Shown: positions 52,649-61,032, numbered from the stretch's first letter. The stretch is DNA of 64,000 bases from JAOAGA01 sp964540515 (GCA_964540515.1 CAZIMS010000006.1:1-64000), one strand, 5' to 3'. A program made the numbers and translations. Notes: a model not told the origin generated them from the letters alone.

Positions 52649-53494
52649 ATGCTCAAAATATTAATTTCACTATTATTAATCTTAACATTATTTGAAAATG
52701 TCTATGCAGTTCAGTCTACTATCACAGAATCAGATGGTTATGCCTGTATGGGTGAGGATAGGACAAAGCGTCAGACAGAAGAGATGGCTCTTCAAGATGC
52801 AAAGAAAAAGGCAATAGAACAAGTCTCTACATACATTCAGGCAGAAACTCAAGTAAAGGACTTGGAGCTTCAAAAAGACATAGTAAATGCCTTTGCAAAG
52901 GCTATTGTAAAAATTTTATCTGCCTCTGGTAAATGGGATAACGACCCGCCAAAGGTCGGCGATTGCTATAAAGTAAAAATAAAGGCTGAGGTTATCCCTG
53001 ATGAATTAGGAATGAAAAAGATTATAGAAACAAAAGATTTTGATGACCCAACTCTCCCATTAAAAGTTATGGTCTGGACAGAAAAAAGGGAGTTTAAAAG
53101 CGGTGAGAAAATAAAAATCTACTTTAGGGGAAATAAACCTTTCTTTGCAAGAATAATATATAAGCAGGCAGATGGTAATCTCGTTCAGATACTTCCTAAC
53201 CCCTATAGAGAAGATAATTATTTTCAAGGTGGAACTGTTTATGAGATACCTTCAGGTCCTGACAAGTTTGAATTAGAGGTTGCCCCGCCCTTTGGAGAAG
53301 AAGATATTATTCTATATGCTAGTACTTCTCAATTAGGCAACCTTGATTTAGAGAAGGCAGAAAGTGTTTATCTTGTAAAAAGCAAAGATATGGGGATAAA
53401 AACAAGAGGCATAAAAATTGTTGGTAAAAGCAACCAAAAGCTAAACGATTTTTTTGAAGAAAATATTAAGATTCACACAAAAAATAACTTTTAA
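52649..53494 (+). CDS. Secreted DUF4384 protein
   Basis: 281 aa. Signal MLKILISLLLILTLFENVYA. An N-terminal LPP20-like helical segment (QTEEMALQDAKKKAIEQVSTYI) is followed by the DUF4384 beta-domain (KVMVWTEKREFKSGEKIKIYFRGNKPFFARIIY, LVQILPNPYREDNYF). DUF4384 domains commonly appear with caspase-like or kinase signalling proteins, so it is a likely partner of the CHAT lipoprotein 62 nt upstream. No enzymatic motif. Confidence 0.85.
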   Translation: MLKILISLLLILTLFENVYAVQSTITESDGYACMGEDRTKRQTEEMALQDAKKKAIEQVSTYIQAETQVKDLELQKDIVNAFAKAIVKILSASGKWDNDPPKVGDCYKVKIKAEVIPDELGMKKIIETKDFDDPTLPLKVMVWTEKREFKSGEKIKIYFRGNKPFFARIIYKQADGNLVQILPNPYREDNYFQGGTVYEIPSGPDKFELEVAPPFGEEDIILYASTSQLGNLDLEKAESVYLVKSKDMGIKTRGIKIVGKSNQKLNDFFEENIKIHTKNNF

Positions 53495-53505
53495 TCGGAG
53501 GTTTT

Positions 53506-53886
53506 GTGAAAAAAGAGGTTACAACCCAAAAGGCTCCTAAAGCTATAGGACCCTACTCACAGGCTATAAAGGCAAATAGTTTTCTCTTCCTCTCTGGTCA
53601 AATACCAATAGAACCTAATAGTAATGAAATTGTTGGTAGAAACATAGAAGAGCAGACTGAACAAGTTTTACAAAACATAAAAGCCATCGTTGAAGAAGCA
53701 GGATTTGAGATGTCAGATATAATAAAGACAACTATTTTTATAAAAAATATTACTGATTTTCCAAAGGTAAACAAAGTATATGAAAGATTTTTTACCCATC
53801 TCTTCCCTGCAAGAGCTACAGTAGAAGTTTCCAATTTACCAAAAGGGGCATTGATTGAGATAGAGGCGGTTGCTTTTAAAGATTAA
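53506..53886 (+). CDS. ridA: RidA-family enamine/imine deaminase
   Basis: 126 aa. Hydrolyses reactive 2-aminoacrylate from PLP enzymes such as serine/threonine dehydratase. Typical sequence: KAPKAIGPYSQAIKANSFLFLSGQIPI, FPARATVEVSNLPKGALIEIEAVA with the active-site Arg in PARATVEV. GTG start with GGAGG close upstream. Its stop overlaps rpmB's stop (convergent, 4 nt). Confidence 0.95.
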   Translation: MKKEVTTQKAPKAIGPYSQAIKANSFLFLSGQIPIEPNSNEIVGRNIEEQTEQVLQNIKAIVEEAGFEMSDIIKTTIFIKNITDFPKVNKVYERFFTHLFPARATVEVSNLPKGALIEIEAVAFKD

Positions 53887-54077
53887 ACCGCCTTGTTTAC
53901 CTTTCCTGACTTAATGCAGGATGTGCAAACTTTAATTCTTTTTACTCTACCTGTAGGTAGAACAGCCTTTACATCTTGCAAATTAGGGTAAAAAATTCTT
54001 TTAGTTTTATTATTAGCATGGCTTACATTGTTACCTATCTGAGGACCTTTCCCACATATATCACAGTTTCTTGACAT
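53883..54077 (-). CDS. rpmB: 50S ribosomal protein L28 (zinc-binding form)
   Basis: 64 aa. Starts MSRNCDICGKGPQIGNNVSHANNKTKR, with CxxC at residues 5-8 and a second CxxC (VCTSC) near the C-terminus, so it is the C+ zinc-ribbon form that zinc-dependent ribosomes carry. Standalone gene on the minus strand, convergent with ridA by 4 nt. AGGTGAG-like Shine-Dalgarno lies just before the start. Confidence 0.96.
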   Translation of the reverse strand: MSRNCDICGKGPQIGNNVSHANNKTKRIFYPNLQDVKAVLPTGRVKRIKVCTSCIKSGKVNKAV

Positions 54078-54167
54078 AGCTCACCTCTTTTAAAAAATTT
54101 AGAATTAGAATCATAAAATATTTTAAAGATATCATGCAAGAAAAAAATTGTTAATATATAAAAATCA

Positions 54168-54196
54168 TTGACCTTCTAAGGTTTTTCTGATAGATT
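54168..54196 (+). promoter_or_regulatory. Near-leaderless promoter of the HEAT/HD-GYP pair
   Basis: TTGACC (54168-54173), a 17-bp spacer and TAGATT (54191-54196). Start codon at 54209, giving a leader of about 6 nt. Confidence 0.45.
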
Positions 54197-54208
54197 TTCA
54201 TAGTAAAT

Positions 54209-55786
54209 ATGATAAACATCTCTACTGTCGAAAACATCTTGCTTGATCTATCAAAGGCCCTGAAAGTAATAACTTTTTATCCAGAAGGTCATCCAACACT
54301 CAACAAAGTTCTTGATAAGGTTGCGAAAGATATTAGCGCTTTGTGTAAAAATGACAAGATAGAGATCGAAATCACAAAAGACCATTTTACAGTTCAAAAC
54401 TCAAAGGTAAATTTAACTAATCCAGTAACGAGAGAGTTACTACAAACTCTCTTTCTTAGAAGAGTTAACAAAATAATATTTACCTGTAAGGTTTCTGGTG
54501 AAGAGTTATATGATTTTATTACTCTACTTACTATGGATATGAACGCCATCTTTTCTGCAGGTGGGCTTGAGAATATTATGGAGACTAGAAATATTGAAAA
54601 TATAGCTCTCTCAGAGAGACAGTTTGCAAAGCATATGGAGTTAAAATTAAAAAAAGGCATAGAAGCCTCTACAAAGCAAAATTCAGAAAAACCTATTTTT
54701 AGTTTGGACGATTTGAATATAGATATATCTACCCAAAGTCTTCCATCATTACAGGGTGTTAAAAAAAGTGAAGAAACTGATGAAGAGTTATGGGAGAGGA
54801 TAAAGAGGGCTCTCGTTGATATTAAAAAAAACCAAGACATTGGTCTTTATTTAGAAAACATAAAAGATGTTGATACTATCGTAAATAAAAATAAAGACAA
54901 TGATAACCTAATGATGGATATTTTCTACACCTTTGCCTTTGATGCAAGTGATAATAGTTTGATATTTGGTTTTCGAAAAGAGGCAGAAACTTTTGTAAAA
55001 AATAAGCTTACCAACGAACTTATTAATAGGCTCCTCGATATAATGCTCCTTAATCAAAACAATGAGACTATAATTAATAAAATTCACACAATTTTTTTGG
55101 TATCAGGAGAATATGCAATAGATACTATTTTAAACAAACTAACTTCTTCTAATGATATAAAAGAAAGACGTTTTATAATAAACCTTGTTACTAAATTAGG
55201 ACAACAAGCCTTTGAAAGAGTAATTTATTTTTTAGATGACGAAAGATGGTATGTGGTCAGAAATATGCTTACTATTTTGGGGTTTGCTGGACAGGAGAAA
55301 TATCTAAATGAAATTAGTAAGCTTATGGATCATCCTGATATGAGGGTTAGAAAAGAGCTTGTTAAGACATTTTCAAGAATTCCTGGAAAAGATTCTCTTA
55401 GATATCTCAGGGAGATGTTAAAAAAAGAGGGCGATGAGGTAAAACAACTGATTATCTTTTCTTTAGGGATATTAAAGGATGAAAGTTCTTTACCTGATAT
55501 AATTAATGAACTTAACCAAAACAACAATCTCACAATAAAAAGGGAAGCTCTTTTAGCTATTGGTAGAATAGGTAATAATACCGCCTTTAACATACTCAAA
55601 GACTTCGCAACAAGAAGGACCTTTTTTAATAAAGCTACAAATAAAATTTTAAGGCTTAATGCCATAGATAGTCTCTCAGAGATAAAAGGTGAGGAAACTA
55701 AAAAGGTTCTTGAAAAACTAACAGGTGACTCAGATACAGAGGTTAGGGAAAAGGCCTTTGATGCTTTGCAAAAGATAAGGACTTGA
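54209..55786 (+). CDS. HEAT-repeat protein with YPxGHP N-terminal module
   Basis: 525 aa, soluble. Residues 1-110 are an N-terminal module (LLDLSKALKVITFYPEGHPTLNKVL) seen also in the next gene. The last 260 residues are HEAT-like repeats (RFIINLVTKLGQQAFERVIYFL, PDMRVRKELVKTFSRIPGKDSLRYL, ALLAIGRIGNNTAFNIL). Probably a signalling scaffold. Stop and next ATG are adjacent (TGATATG), so it is coupled to the HD-GYP gene. Confidence 0.82.
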   Translation: MINISTVENILLDLSKALKVITFYPEGHPTLNKVLDKVAKDISALCKNDKIEIEITKDHFTVQNSKVNLTNPVTRELLQTLFLRRVNKIIFTCKVSGEELYDFITLLTMDMNAIFSAGGLENIMETRNIENIALSERQFAKHMELKLKKGIEASTKQNSEKPIFSLDDLNIDISTQSLPSLQGVKKSEETDEELWERIKRALVDIKKNQDIGLYLENIKDVDTIVNKNKDNDNLMMDIFYTFAFDASDNSLIFGFRKEAETFVKNKLTNELINRLLDIMLLNQNNETIINKIHTIFLVSGEYAIDTILNKLTSSNDIKERRFIINLVTKLGQQAFERVIYFLDDERWYVVRNMLTILGFAGQEKYLNEISKLMDHPDMRVRKELVKTFSRIPGKDSLRYLREMLKKEGDEVKQLIIFSLGILKDESSLPDIINELNQNNNLTIKREALLAIGRIGNNTAFNILKDFATRRTFFNKATNKILRLNAIDSLSEIKGEETKKVLEKLTGDSDTEVREKAFDALQKIRT

Positions 55787-55787
55787 T

Positions 55788-57122
55788 ATGCCCACACTAA
55801 AAGATTGTGAACTATTTATTCAACAACTAAACTCATCTCTTAAAAACTTTAGTTTCTATCCAAAAGGACATCCCTATGTAGCCCAACCTATAAAGAGATC
55901 CTACGATATGCTAATAATTTTTTTTAAAGAATCAAATGAAGTAAATATCTCGGCCTTGGAAGGGTTAATCTGGCTACAAAATATTCCCCTTCCCTCTGAA
56001 AATATGTGGGACTTTATAATGAATGTTTTTAAGGTTAAAGATAAAGACAATCTCAAGATATTAAAAGACATTACCTTTAAAGAATGGGAAGATTTTATTA
56101 CAAGGATAGCTCTTGTAAAAGAAGAGATTATCCCTGATGAGTTTTCAGAAAACATTATATTCCATTCCATTCAAACAGAAGATATAAAGAAGGCAGCTCA
56201 AAAAGTCTATACTGAAGCTATAGATGTTGTTAAGTCTGTAATCTCAGAAATAAGAATGGGTAGAATTCCAAAGGCAGATGAGGTAAAGAGCGTTGTCGGT
56301 AAAATGGTTGATATGGTTTTAAAAGATAAACAGACTATGATAGGATTAAGCTTGATAAAAAGCTATGATGACTATCTATTCCATCACTCGGTAAACGTAA
56401 CAATTCTCTCATTAGCCCTTGGAGAAACCTTAAAAATTAGGCCAGATTTATTAAGAGAGATGGGAACAGCTGCCATGCTTCACGATATAGGAAAGGTTTC
56501 CATAGACCCCAAAATAGTTTTAAAACCTGACAAACTTAGCGACGAAGAATGGGAACAAATGAAAAAACATCCAGTCACTGGCTATGAAACCCTTAAAAAG
56601 ATGGAAGGTGTTTCTGAAGTAGTTTTAAGAGTAGCCCTAGAACACCATATGAAGTATAACTTAACTGGCTATCCTGAGGTAACAAAGGAATACAAACTTC
56701 ATCCTGCCAGCTTAATCCTATCAATATGTGATTGTTATGATGCTATGACCACCCATAGAGTATACCAAAGATGCCATGAACCAAGAGAAGCCTTAGAATT
56801 CATGACGAGAATGGCTGGCGTTAGTTTTGAGCCAAGCTATCTTAAAGCCTTTATAAAAATGCTCGGTATATACCCTCAGGGCACTCTTGTAAAGTTAAAC
56901 ACTGGTGAAACAGCCATAGTATCAAGTCCAAACCCCTCTTCTCCTGATGAGCCAATAATAAAGGTAATCTATGATATCTTTGGAACAAAGTTGGAACAAC
57001 CAAAGATCTATGATTTATCGAAAAAGCCTGTTGACGAAGACACTAATCAAAAAATTATTATCGTTGGCACAGTAAGCGCAACTTGGCAGGACATAGAAGT
57101 TCAAGAACATTTACGAGAGTAA
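55788..57122 (+). CDS. HD-GYP domain protein with YPxGHP N-terminal module
   Basis: 444 aa. N-terminal module FIQQLNSSLKNFSFYPKGHPYVAQ matches the start of the upstream protein. HD-GYP region about 190-370: HHSVNVTILSLAL, MLHDIGKVSIDPKIV, and then EHHMKYNLTGYP in place of HHExxDGxGYP. The E and D/N changes mean full c-di-GMP phosphodiesterase activity is uncertain, although this variant is common in related signalling proteins. The C-terminus has a small PilZ-like or DUF3391-like beta part (GTLVKLNTGETAIVSSP). Confidence 0.87.
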   Translation: MPTLKDCELFIQQLNSSLKNFSFYPKGHPYVAQPIKRSYDMLIIFFKESNEVNISALEGLIWLQNIPLPSENMWDFIMNVFKVKDKDNLKILKDITFKEWEDFITRIALVKEEIIPDEFSENIIFHSIQTEDIKKAAQKVYTEAIDVVKSVISEIRMGRIPKADEVKSVVGKMVDMVLKDKQTMIGLSLIKSYDDYLFHHSVNVTILSLALGETLKIRPDLLREMGTAAMLHDIGKVSIDPKIVLKPDKLSDEEWEQMKKHPVTGYETLKKMEGVSEVVLRVALEHHMKYNLTGYPEVTKEYKLHPASLILSICDCYDAMTTHRVYQRCHEPREALEFMTRMAGVSFEPSYLKAFIKMLGIYPQGTLVKLNTGETAIVSSPNPSSPDEPIIKVIYDIFGTKLEQPKIYDLSKKPVDEDTNQKIIIVGTVSATWQDIEVQEHLRE

Positions 57123-57134
57123 GTCTTTTATATT

Positions 57135-57157
57135 ATCTTTTAGTATTTAAAAGATAG
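57135..57157 (+). terminator. Weak AT-rich hairpin after the HD-GYP gene
   Basis: TATCTTTTA (57135-57143) pairs with TAAAAGATA (57149-57157). No G/C content and no strong T-tract, so termination is doubtful. Confidence 0.3.
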
Positions 57158-57195
57158 TTATTGCAAGTTTTAGTTTTCTAAAAATCATTTTATAT

Positions 57196-57594
57196 TTATT
57201 TGCATTTACCAATCCATTTTCCCGTGATATTTTGGACCATTTCCATACCATCATGAGTCTTAACCTTTGTCTCCCCATTAAACTTATCTAAATTATAAGT
57301 CCCCTTACCAATAATGGTAGTTTCACCTTCATCATCTTTACAAACCATCTTCCACGTGATTGAGTTCCCAGAAATTTTATAATCTATAACCTTACAATTA
57401 ACGTCTTTACTTCCCTCTCCTGTAGGAACAAGTTTATCTTTGGTTACACATTGTGTATATTTCTGAGCAGGTATAGGCATAGGCATACCCTTGACTTCCA
57501 TCTTAACACTCATCTCCCACAGGCCTTCTTTCAAATCAATGGCATTTAAGTTGGTTGATAACAAAAGCACCACTAAAAAAATTATCTTTTTCAT
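57196..57594 (-). CDS. Periplasmic DUF3617 protein
   Basis: 132 aa. Signal MKKIIFLVVLLLSTNLNA. Mature region GLWEMSVKMEVKGMPMPIPAQKYTQCVTKDK, then NCKVIDYKISGNSITWKMVC and GTYNLDKFNGETKVK, the DUF3617 pattern with three or four cysteines. A secreted beta-barrel-like protein of unknown function. Convergent with the HD-GYP gene and divergent from the PstS-like gene. Confidence 0.88.
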   Translation of the reverse strand: MKKIIFLVVLLLSTNLNAIDLKEGLWEMSVKMEVKGMPMPIPAQKYTQCVTKDKLVPTGEGSKDVNCKVIDYKISGNSITWKMVCKDDEGETTIIGKGTYNLDKFNGETKVKTHDGMEMVQNITGKWIGKCK

Positions 57595-57711
57595 AAGTCA
57601 CCTCAAAAATTTTTTTATTTTAATAAAGCATATCAACAATTTAAAATATTTCAAGCCCTCAACAGAAAGGTTTTACTATTATTTGTTTTTGAATTATATC
57701 TTGTAACTCTA

Positions 57712-57739
57712 TTGAAAAAATAAAAAAATGTTTTATAAT
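57712..57739 (+). promoter_or_regulatory. Promoter of the PstS-like gene
   Basis: TTGAAA (57712-57717), a 16-bp spacer and TATAAT (57734-57739), with about 26 nt of leader and AAGGAAG before the ATG. Confidence 0.65.
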
Positions 57740-57771
57740 CTAATTAAAAACAACTTTTAAGGAAGTTTATT

Positions 57772-58539
57772 ATGTTTATTAATAAGCTATTTTGTGTTTT
57801 TACCCTTTTATTTATCTTAAGCAATTATTGTCTTGCCTCTGAGATAAAGATTGTTGGTGGTACTACATCAATCAAAACTGTATTAGAGCCTATCAAACCA
57901 GCTTTTGAAAAAGAAACTAATGTTAAACTTACCCTAATCCCTGCTGGCTCTAAAAAGGGGCTACAAGAGCTTGATAATGGCAACTGTGATGCAGCATCAA
58001 TGGCTCATCATTTACAAGAAATTGTCACAGAATTAGAGAAGGAAAATATTAAGTTAAAAAGTCTCCCTGCCTTGAAAACTCATACCCTCTACAAAGAGAC
58101 AAAATATTCTGTGATAGTCAACGAAAATAATCTTTTAAAAAAACTTACTAAGGAACAGTTAAAATCAATTTTTACAGGGAAAATTAAGAATTGGAATGAG
58201 TTAGGTGGAGCTAATATACCCATTAGTGTTATCTGGGGTAGTCTTGCCCAGGGCACAAAATTAGAGGTAAAAAAGAGAGTACTCGATAATGAAGAACCTA
58301 TAGAAAGTGCTGTACCAGTGGCTACCGATATATCAATAATAAATTTAGTTTCTCAGGATCCTAAAGCTATTTCAGTAGTTGCCTCAGCATCAATAACAGG
58401 TCAAAAGGTTAAAATTTTAGACACACCAGAAATAAAATCAAATCCCATAATACTTGTAACAATAGGGGAGCCAAATAAGTTAGTAAGTCTTCTAATAGAT
58501 TTTATTAATAGAGAAGGACATAAATATATAAAAAATTAA
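57772..58539 (+). CDS. Phosphate-type periplasmic binding protein (PstS-like)
   Basis: 255 aa with a signal peptide ending about YCLA. PBP-like fold: IKIVGGTTSIKTVLEPIKPAFEKETNVKLTLIPAGSKKGLQEL (PBP_like_2) and later KSIFTGKIKNWNELGG, which is diagnostic of the PstS/phosphate-binding superfamily. No pst permease or ATPase follows, so it may serve phosphate sensing, tungstate or molybdate binding, or a remote transporter. Confidence 0.85.
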   Translation: MFINKLFCVFTLLFILSNYCLASEIKIVGGTTSIKTVLEPIKPAFEKETNVKLTLIPAGSKKGLQELDNGNCDAASMAHHLQEIVTELEKENIKLKSLPALKTHTLYKETKYSVIVNENNLLKKLTKEQLKSIFTGKIKNWNELGGANIPISVIWGSLAQGTKLEVKKRVLDNEEPIESAVPVATDISIINLVSQDPKAISVVASASITGQKVKILDTPEIKSNPIILVTIGEPNKLVSLLIDFINREGHKYIKN

Positions 58540-58555
58540 ACATCTATCCAAAAAA

Positions 58556-58658
58556 TTATTCAAATAAAGATTTAGCCATCTTAAGTGCCTGACTAATATT
58601 TCTGTCTCTTGGTAGAGACTCTTAAGATAAGCCTAAATTTTAAATTAAATTTTTTCAT
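58556..58658 (-). pseudogene. Possible decayed short gene
   Basis: On the minus strand an ATG at 58658 with AGAGGTG upstream starts MKKFNLKFRLILR. A single-base frame change leads to LPRDRNISQALKMAKSLFE and a stop at 58556. Together they read like the two ends of a small helical protein broken by a frameshift, but chance is possible. A GTCTCT-TGGT-AGAGAC hairpin (58604-58619) lies in it. Confidence 0.3.
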
Positions 58659-58664
58659 CACCTC

Positions 58665-58693
58665 TTGACAAAAATTATAAGAGTAATTATCTT
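58665..58693 (+). promoter_or_regulatory. groESL promoter
   Basis: TTGACA (58665-58670), a 17-bp spacer and TATCTT (58688-58693). The CIRCE operator begins 2 nt downstream and would cover the start site. Confidence 0.75.
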
Positions 58694-58694
58694 A

Positions 58695-58721
58695 TTAGCA
58701 CTTAAAAGTTTTAAGTGCTAA
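58695..58721. promoter_or_regulatory. CIRCE operator (HrcA site) of groESL
   Basis: TTAGCACTT (58695-58703), a 9-bp spacer and AAGTGCTAA (58713-58721). It matches the CIRCE consensus TTAGCACTC-N9-GAGTGCTAA except for a compensated T/A at position 9. Binds HrcA to repress groESL. Confidence 0.93.
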
Positions 58722-58754
58722 TAAACAAAAAACTATAGAAAGGAGAGGTGTACT

Positions 58755-59051
58755 ATGAGCAAAGTAAGACCACTACACGACAGAATCATCGTCAAAAGAC
58801 TACCTGAAGAAGAAAAAACAAAAAGCGGTATTATAATACCCGATACCGCAAAAGAAAAACCACAGGAGGGAGAAGTTATAGCTGTGGGAAATGGAAGAAT
58901 TCTTGAAAATGGACAGAAGATTCCTATGGAGGTTAAGGTTGGTGACATCGTAATTTTCGGTAAGTACGCAGGAAACGAGATCAAGATTGACGGTGAGGAG
59001 TATCTAATCATGAGAGAAGATGATATTCTCGGTATAATAGAAAAAAAATAA
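58755..59051 (+). CDS. groES: Co-chaperonin GroES
   Basis: 98 aa. MSKVRPLHDRIIVKRLPEEEKTKSGIIIPDTAKEKP, the mobile loop (KTKSGIIIPD) that docks on GroEL, and the roof-loop region are conserved. AGGAGAGG precedes the ATG. Controlled with groEL by the CIRCE site upstream. Confidence 0.98.
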   Translation: MSKVRPLHDRIIVKRLPEEEKTKSGIIIPDTAKEKPQEGEVIAVGNGRILENGQKIPMEVKVGDIVIFGKYAGNEIKIDGEEYLIMREDDILGIIEKK

Positions 59052-59082
59052 GAAAATATAAATTAAAAAGGAGGAATTATAG

Positions 59083-60699
59083 ATGGCAGCAAAAATGCTT
59101 AAATTTGGTTATGAAGCAAGAGAATCCATGATTAGAGGAGTTAACATTCTCGCTGATGCAGTAAAAGTAACTTTAGGTCCTAAAGGAAGAAATGTTGTTA
59201 TTGATAAGTCTTTTGGTGCACCTACCATCACAAAAGATGGTGTTACAGTAGCAAAAGAGATTGAGCTTGCAGATAAGTTTGAAAATATGGGGGCTCAGTT
59301 GGTAAGAGAAGTAGCAAGCAAAACCTCAGACGTAGCAGGTGACGGAACAACCACAGCAACAATACTTGCACAGGCTATCGTAAGAGAAGGAGCAAAACTT
59401 GTAGCAGCAGGTCATAACCCTATGGAACTTAAAAGAGGTATTGATAAGGCTGTTGAGGTAGTGGTACAGTCCTTAAAAAAGATGAGCAAACCAACAAAAG
59501 ATCATAAAGAGATTGCTCAGGTTGGTACCATATCTGCAAATAATGATTCAGAAATTGGAAATATTATTGCTGAGGCAATGGAAAAGGTTGGTAAAGAAGG
59601 AGTTATATCCGTTGAAGAGGCTAAGGGTATGCAAACTACTTTAGAAGTAGTCGAGGGTATGCAGTTTGACAGAGGATATCTCTCACCCTACTTTGTAACA
59701 GATGCAGACAGAATGGAGTGCGTTCTTGAGGATGCATATATCTTAATTTATGACAAGAAGATTAGTGCAATGAAGGATTTACTGCCAATTCTTGAGCAGA
59801 TCGCTAAGTCAGGCAAACCTTTTATAATAATCTCTGAAGAAGTTGAGGGCGAGGCCTTAGCAACACTCGTAGTTAATAAAATAAGGGGCGTATTAAGCTG
59901 TTGCGCAGTAAAAGCTCCTGGTTTTGGTGACAGAAGGAAGGCGATGTTAGAGGACATAGCAATCCTTACTGGTGGTAGAGTACTCTCTGAAGAAACAGGA
60001 TTTAAATTAGAGAACGCAACTCTTAAAGACTTAGGCAGGGCAAAGAGAGTTGTTGTTGACAAGGACAACACTACAATAATTGACGGTGCAGGCAAGAAAG
60101 AGGACATAGAAGCAAGAATTAAACAGATCAGGGCACAGATTCAGGATACTACTTCTGACTATGATAAAGAAAAACTACAAGAAAGACTTGCAAAATTAGC
60201 TGGAGGAGTAGCTCTAATTAAGGTTGGTGCCGCAACTGAGACTGAGTTAAAGGAGAAGAAGGCACGTGTTGAAGATGCGCTCCATGCTACAAGGGCGGCC
60301 GTTGAAGAGGGTATTGTTCCTGGTGGTGGTGTTGCCTTTATAAGGACATTACCAGATTTAGAAAATCTAAAATTAGAAGGCGAGCTTAGGCTTGGTGTTG
60401 AGATAATCAAGAAGGCTATAATTGAACCAGCAAAACAGATAGCAGAGAATGCAGGTTATGATGGTTCTGTTGTGGTAGAAAAAATTAAAGAAGGTAAAGA
60501 CAGTTTTGGTTTTAACGCAGGCGATGAGAAGTATGAAGACCTTATGAAGGCTGGTATAATTGACCCAACAAAGGTAACAAGAACAGCCTTACAGAACGCA
60601 GCATCCGTAGCAAGCCTCTTAATCACGACTGAGTGTATGATTACAGAGAAGCCAGAGGAGAAAAAATCTCCTTCAATGCCCCCAATGCCTGAATATTAA
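59083..60699 (+). CDS. groEL: Chaperonin GroEL
   Basis: 538 aa. ATP-binding VTLGPKGRNVVIDKSFG, DGTTTATILAQ and VVPGGGVAFIR-type GIVPGGGVAFI motifs are intact. The C-terminus ends PSMPPMPEY and lacks the Gly-Gly-Met repeat tail common in GroEL. Shine-Dalgarno AGGAGG is 8 nt upstream. 31 nt after groES, one operon, ending in a clear terminator. Confidence 0.98.
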   Translation: MAAKMLKFGYEARESMIRGVNILADAVKVTLGPKGRNVVIDKSFGAPTITKDGVTVAKEIELADKFENMGAQLVREVASKTSDVAGDGTTTATILAQAIVREGAKLVAAGHNPMELKRGIDKAVEVVVQSLKKMSKPTKDHKEIAQVGTISANNDSEIGNIIAEAMEKVGKEGVISVEEAKGMQTTLEVVEGMQFDRGYLSPYFVTDADRMECVLEDAYILIYDKKISAMKDLLPILEQIAKSGKPFIIISEEVEGEALATLVVNKIRGVLSCCAVKAPGFGDRRKAMLEDIAILTGGRVLSEETGFKLENATLKDLGRAKRVVVDKDNTTIIDGAGKKEDIEARIKQIRAQIQDTTSDYDKEKLQERLAKLAGGVALIKVGAATETELKEKKARVEDALHATRAAVEEGIVPGGGVAFIRTLPDLENLKLEGELRLGVEIIKKAIIEPAKQIAENAGYDGSVVVEKIKEGKDSFGFNAGDEKYEDLMKAGIIDPTKVTRTALQNAASVASLLITTECMITEKPEEKKSPSMPPMPEY

Positions 60700-60730
60700 T
60701 CATTACTTTAGATTTAAAAATTAAGTACAA

Positions 60731-60761
60731 AAAAGCCGAAGGTAGATCCTTCGGCTTTTTT
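60731..60761 (+). terminator. Rho-independent terminator of groESL
   Basis: Stem GCCGAAGG (60735-60742) / CCTTCGGC (60748-60755), extended by A/T pairs, with a 5-nt loop, followed by TTTTTT. Confidence 0.95.
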
Positions 60762-60803
60762 GTTTAAAGGAGATAGGAAGTTTAAAAATCCATGTCTTTA
60801 TGA

Positions 60804-60809
60804 TATAAT
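60804..60809 (+). promoter_or_regulatory. -10 box of the tRNA-Thr gene
   Basis: TATAAT 10 nt before the mature tRNA 5' end, with a weak TTTAAA-like -35 at 60781-60786 (17-bp spacer). Confidence 0.5.
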
Positions 60810-60819
60810 TTTTGCTGTT

Positions 60820-60892
60820 GCCATCGTAGCACAGCAGGCAGTGCAGCTGATTCGTAATCAGCAGGTCGGGGGTTCGAGTCCCCCCGATGGCT
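60820..60892 (+). tRNA. tRNA-Thr (anticodon CGT)
   Basis: Full cloverleaf of 73 nt: acceptor GCCATCG/CGATGGC, D-stem GCAC/GTGC, anticodon stem GCTGA/TCAGC with loop TTCGTAA, T-stem GGGGG/CCCCC with loop TTCGAGT, discriminator T. Anticodon CGT reads ACG. The 3' CCA is not encoded. Confidence 0.97.
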
Positions 60893-60903
60893 TATTTGTA
60901 ATA

Positions 60904-60975
60904 TGGGCGATACTGGATTCGAACCAGTGACTTCTACCGTGTGAAGGTAGCACTCTCCCTCTGAGTTAATCGCCC
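60904..60975 (-). tRNA. tRNA-Val (anticodon CAC)
   Basis: 72 nt on the minus strand: acceptor GGGCGAT/ATCGCCC, D-stem ACTC/GAGT, anticodon stem CTACC/GGTAG with loop TTCACAC, T-stem ACTGG/CCAGT with loop TTCGAAT, discriminator A. Anticodon CAC reads GTG. The CCA end is not encoded. It converges on tRNA-Thr with an 11-bp gap. Confidence 0.97.
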
Positions 60976-61032
60976 TTTAATTTATTATCAACTTTACAAA
61001 GAACCCTGTCAAACAAATTTGAAATATACTTA

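Noticed and set aside
54209..55786. Defence-island reading of the CHAT, HEAT and DUF4384 genes
   Set aside because: The CHAT protein is a lipoprotein and the neighbours are housekeeping or signalling genes. No nuclease, transposase or phage gene is near.
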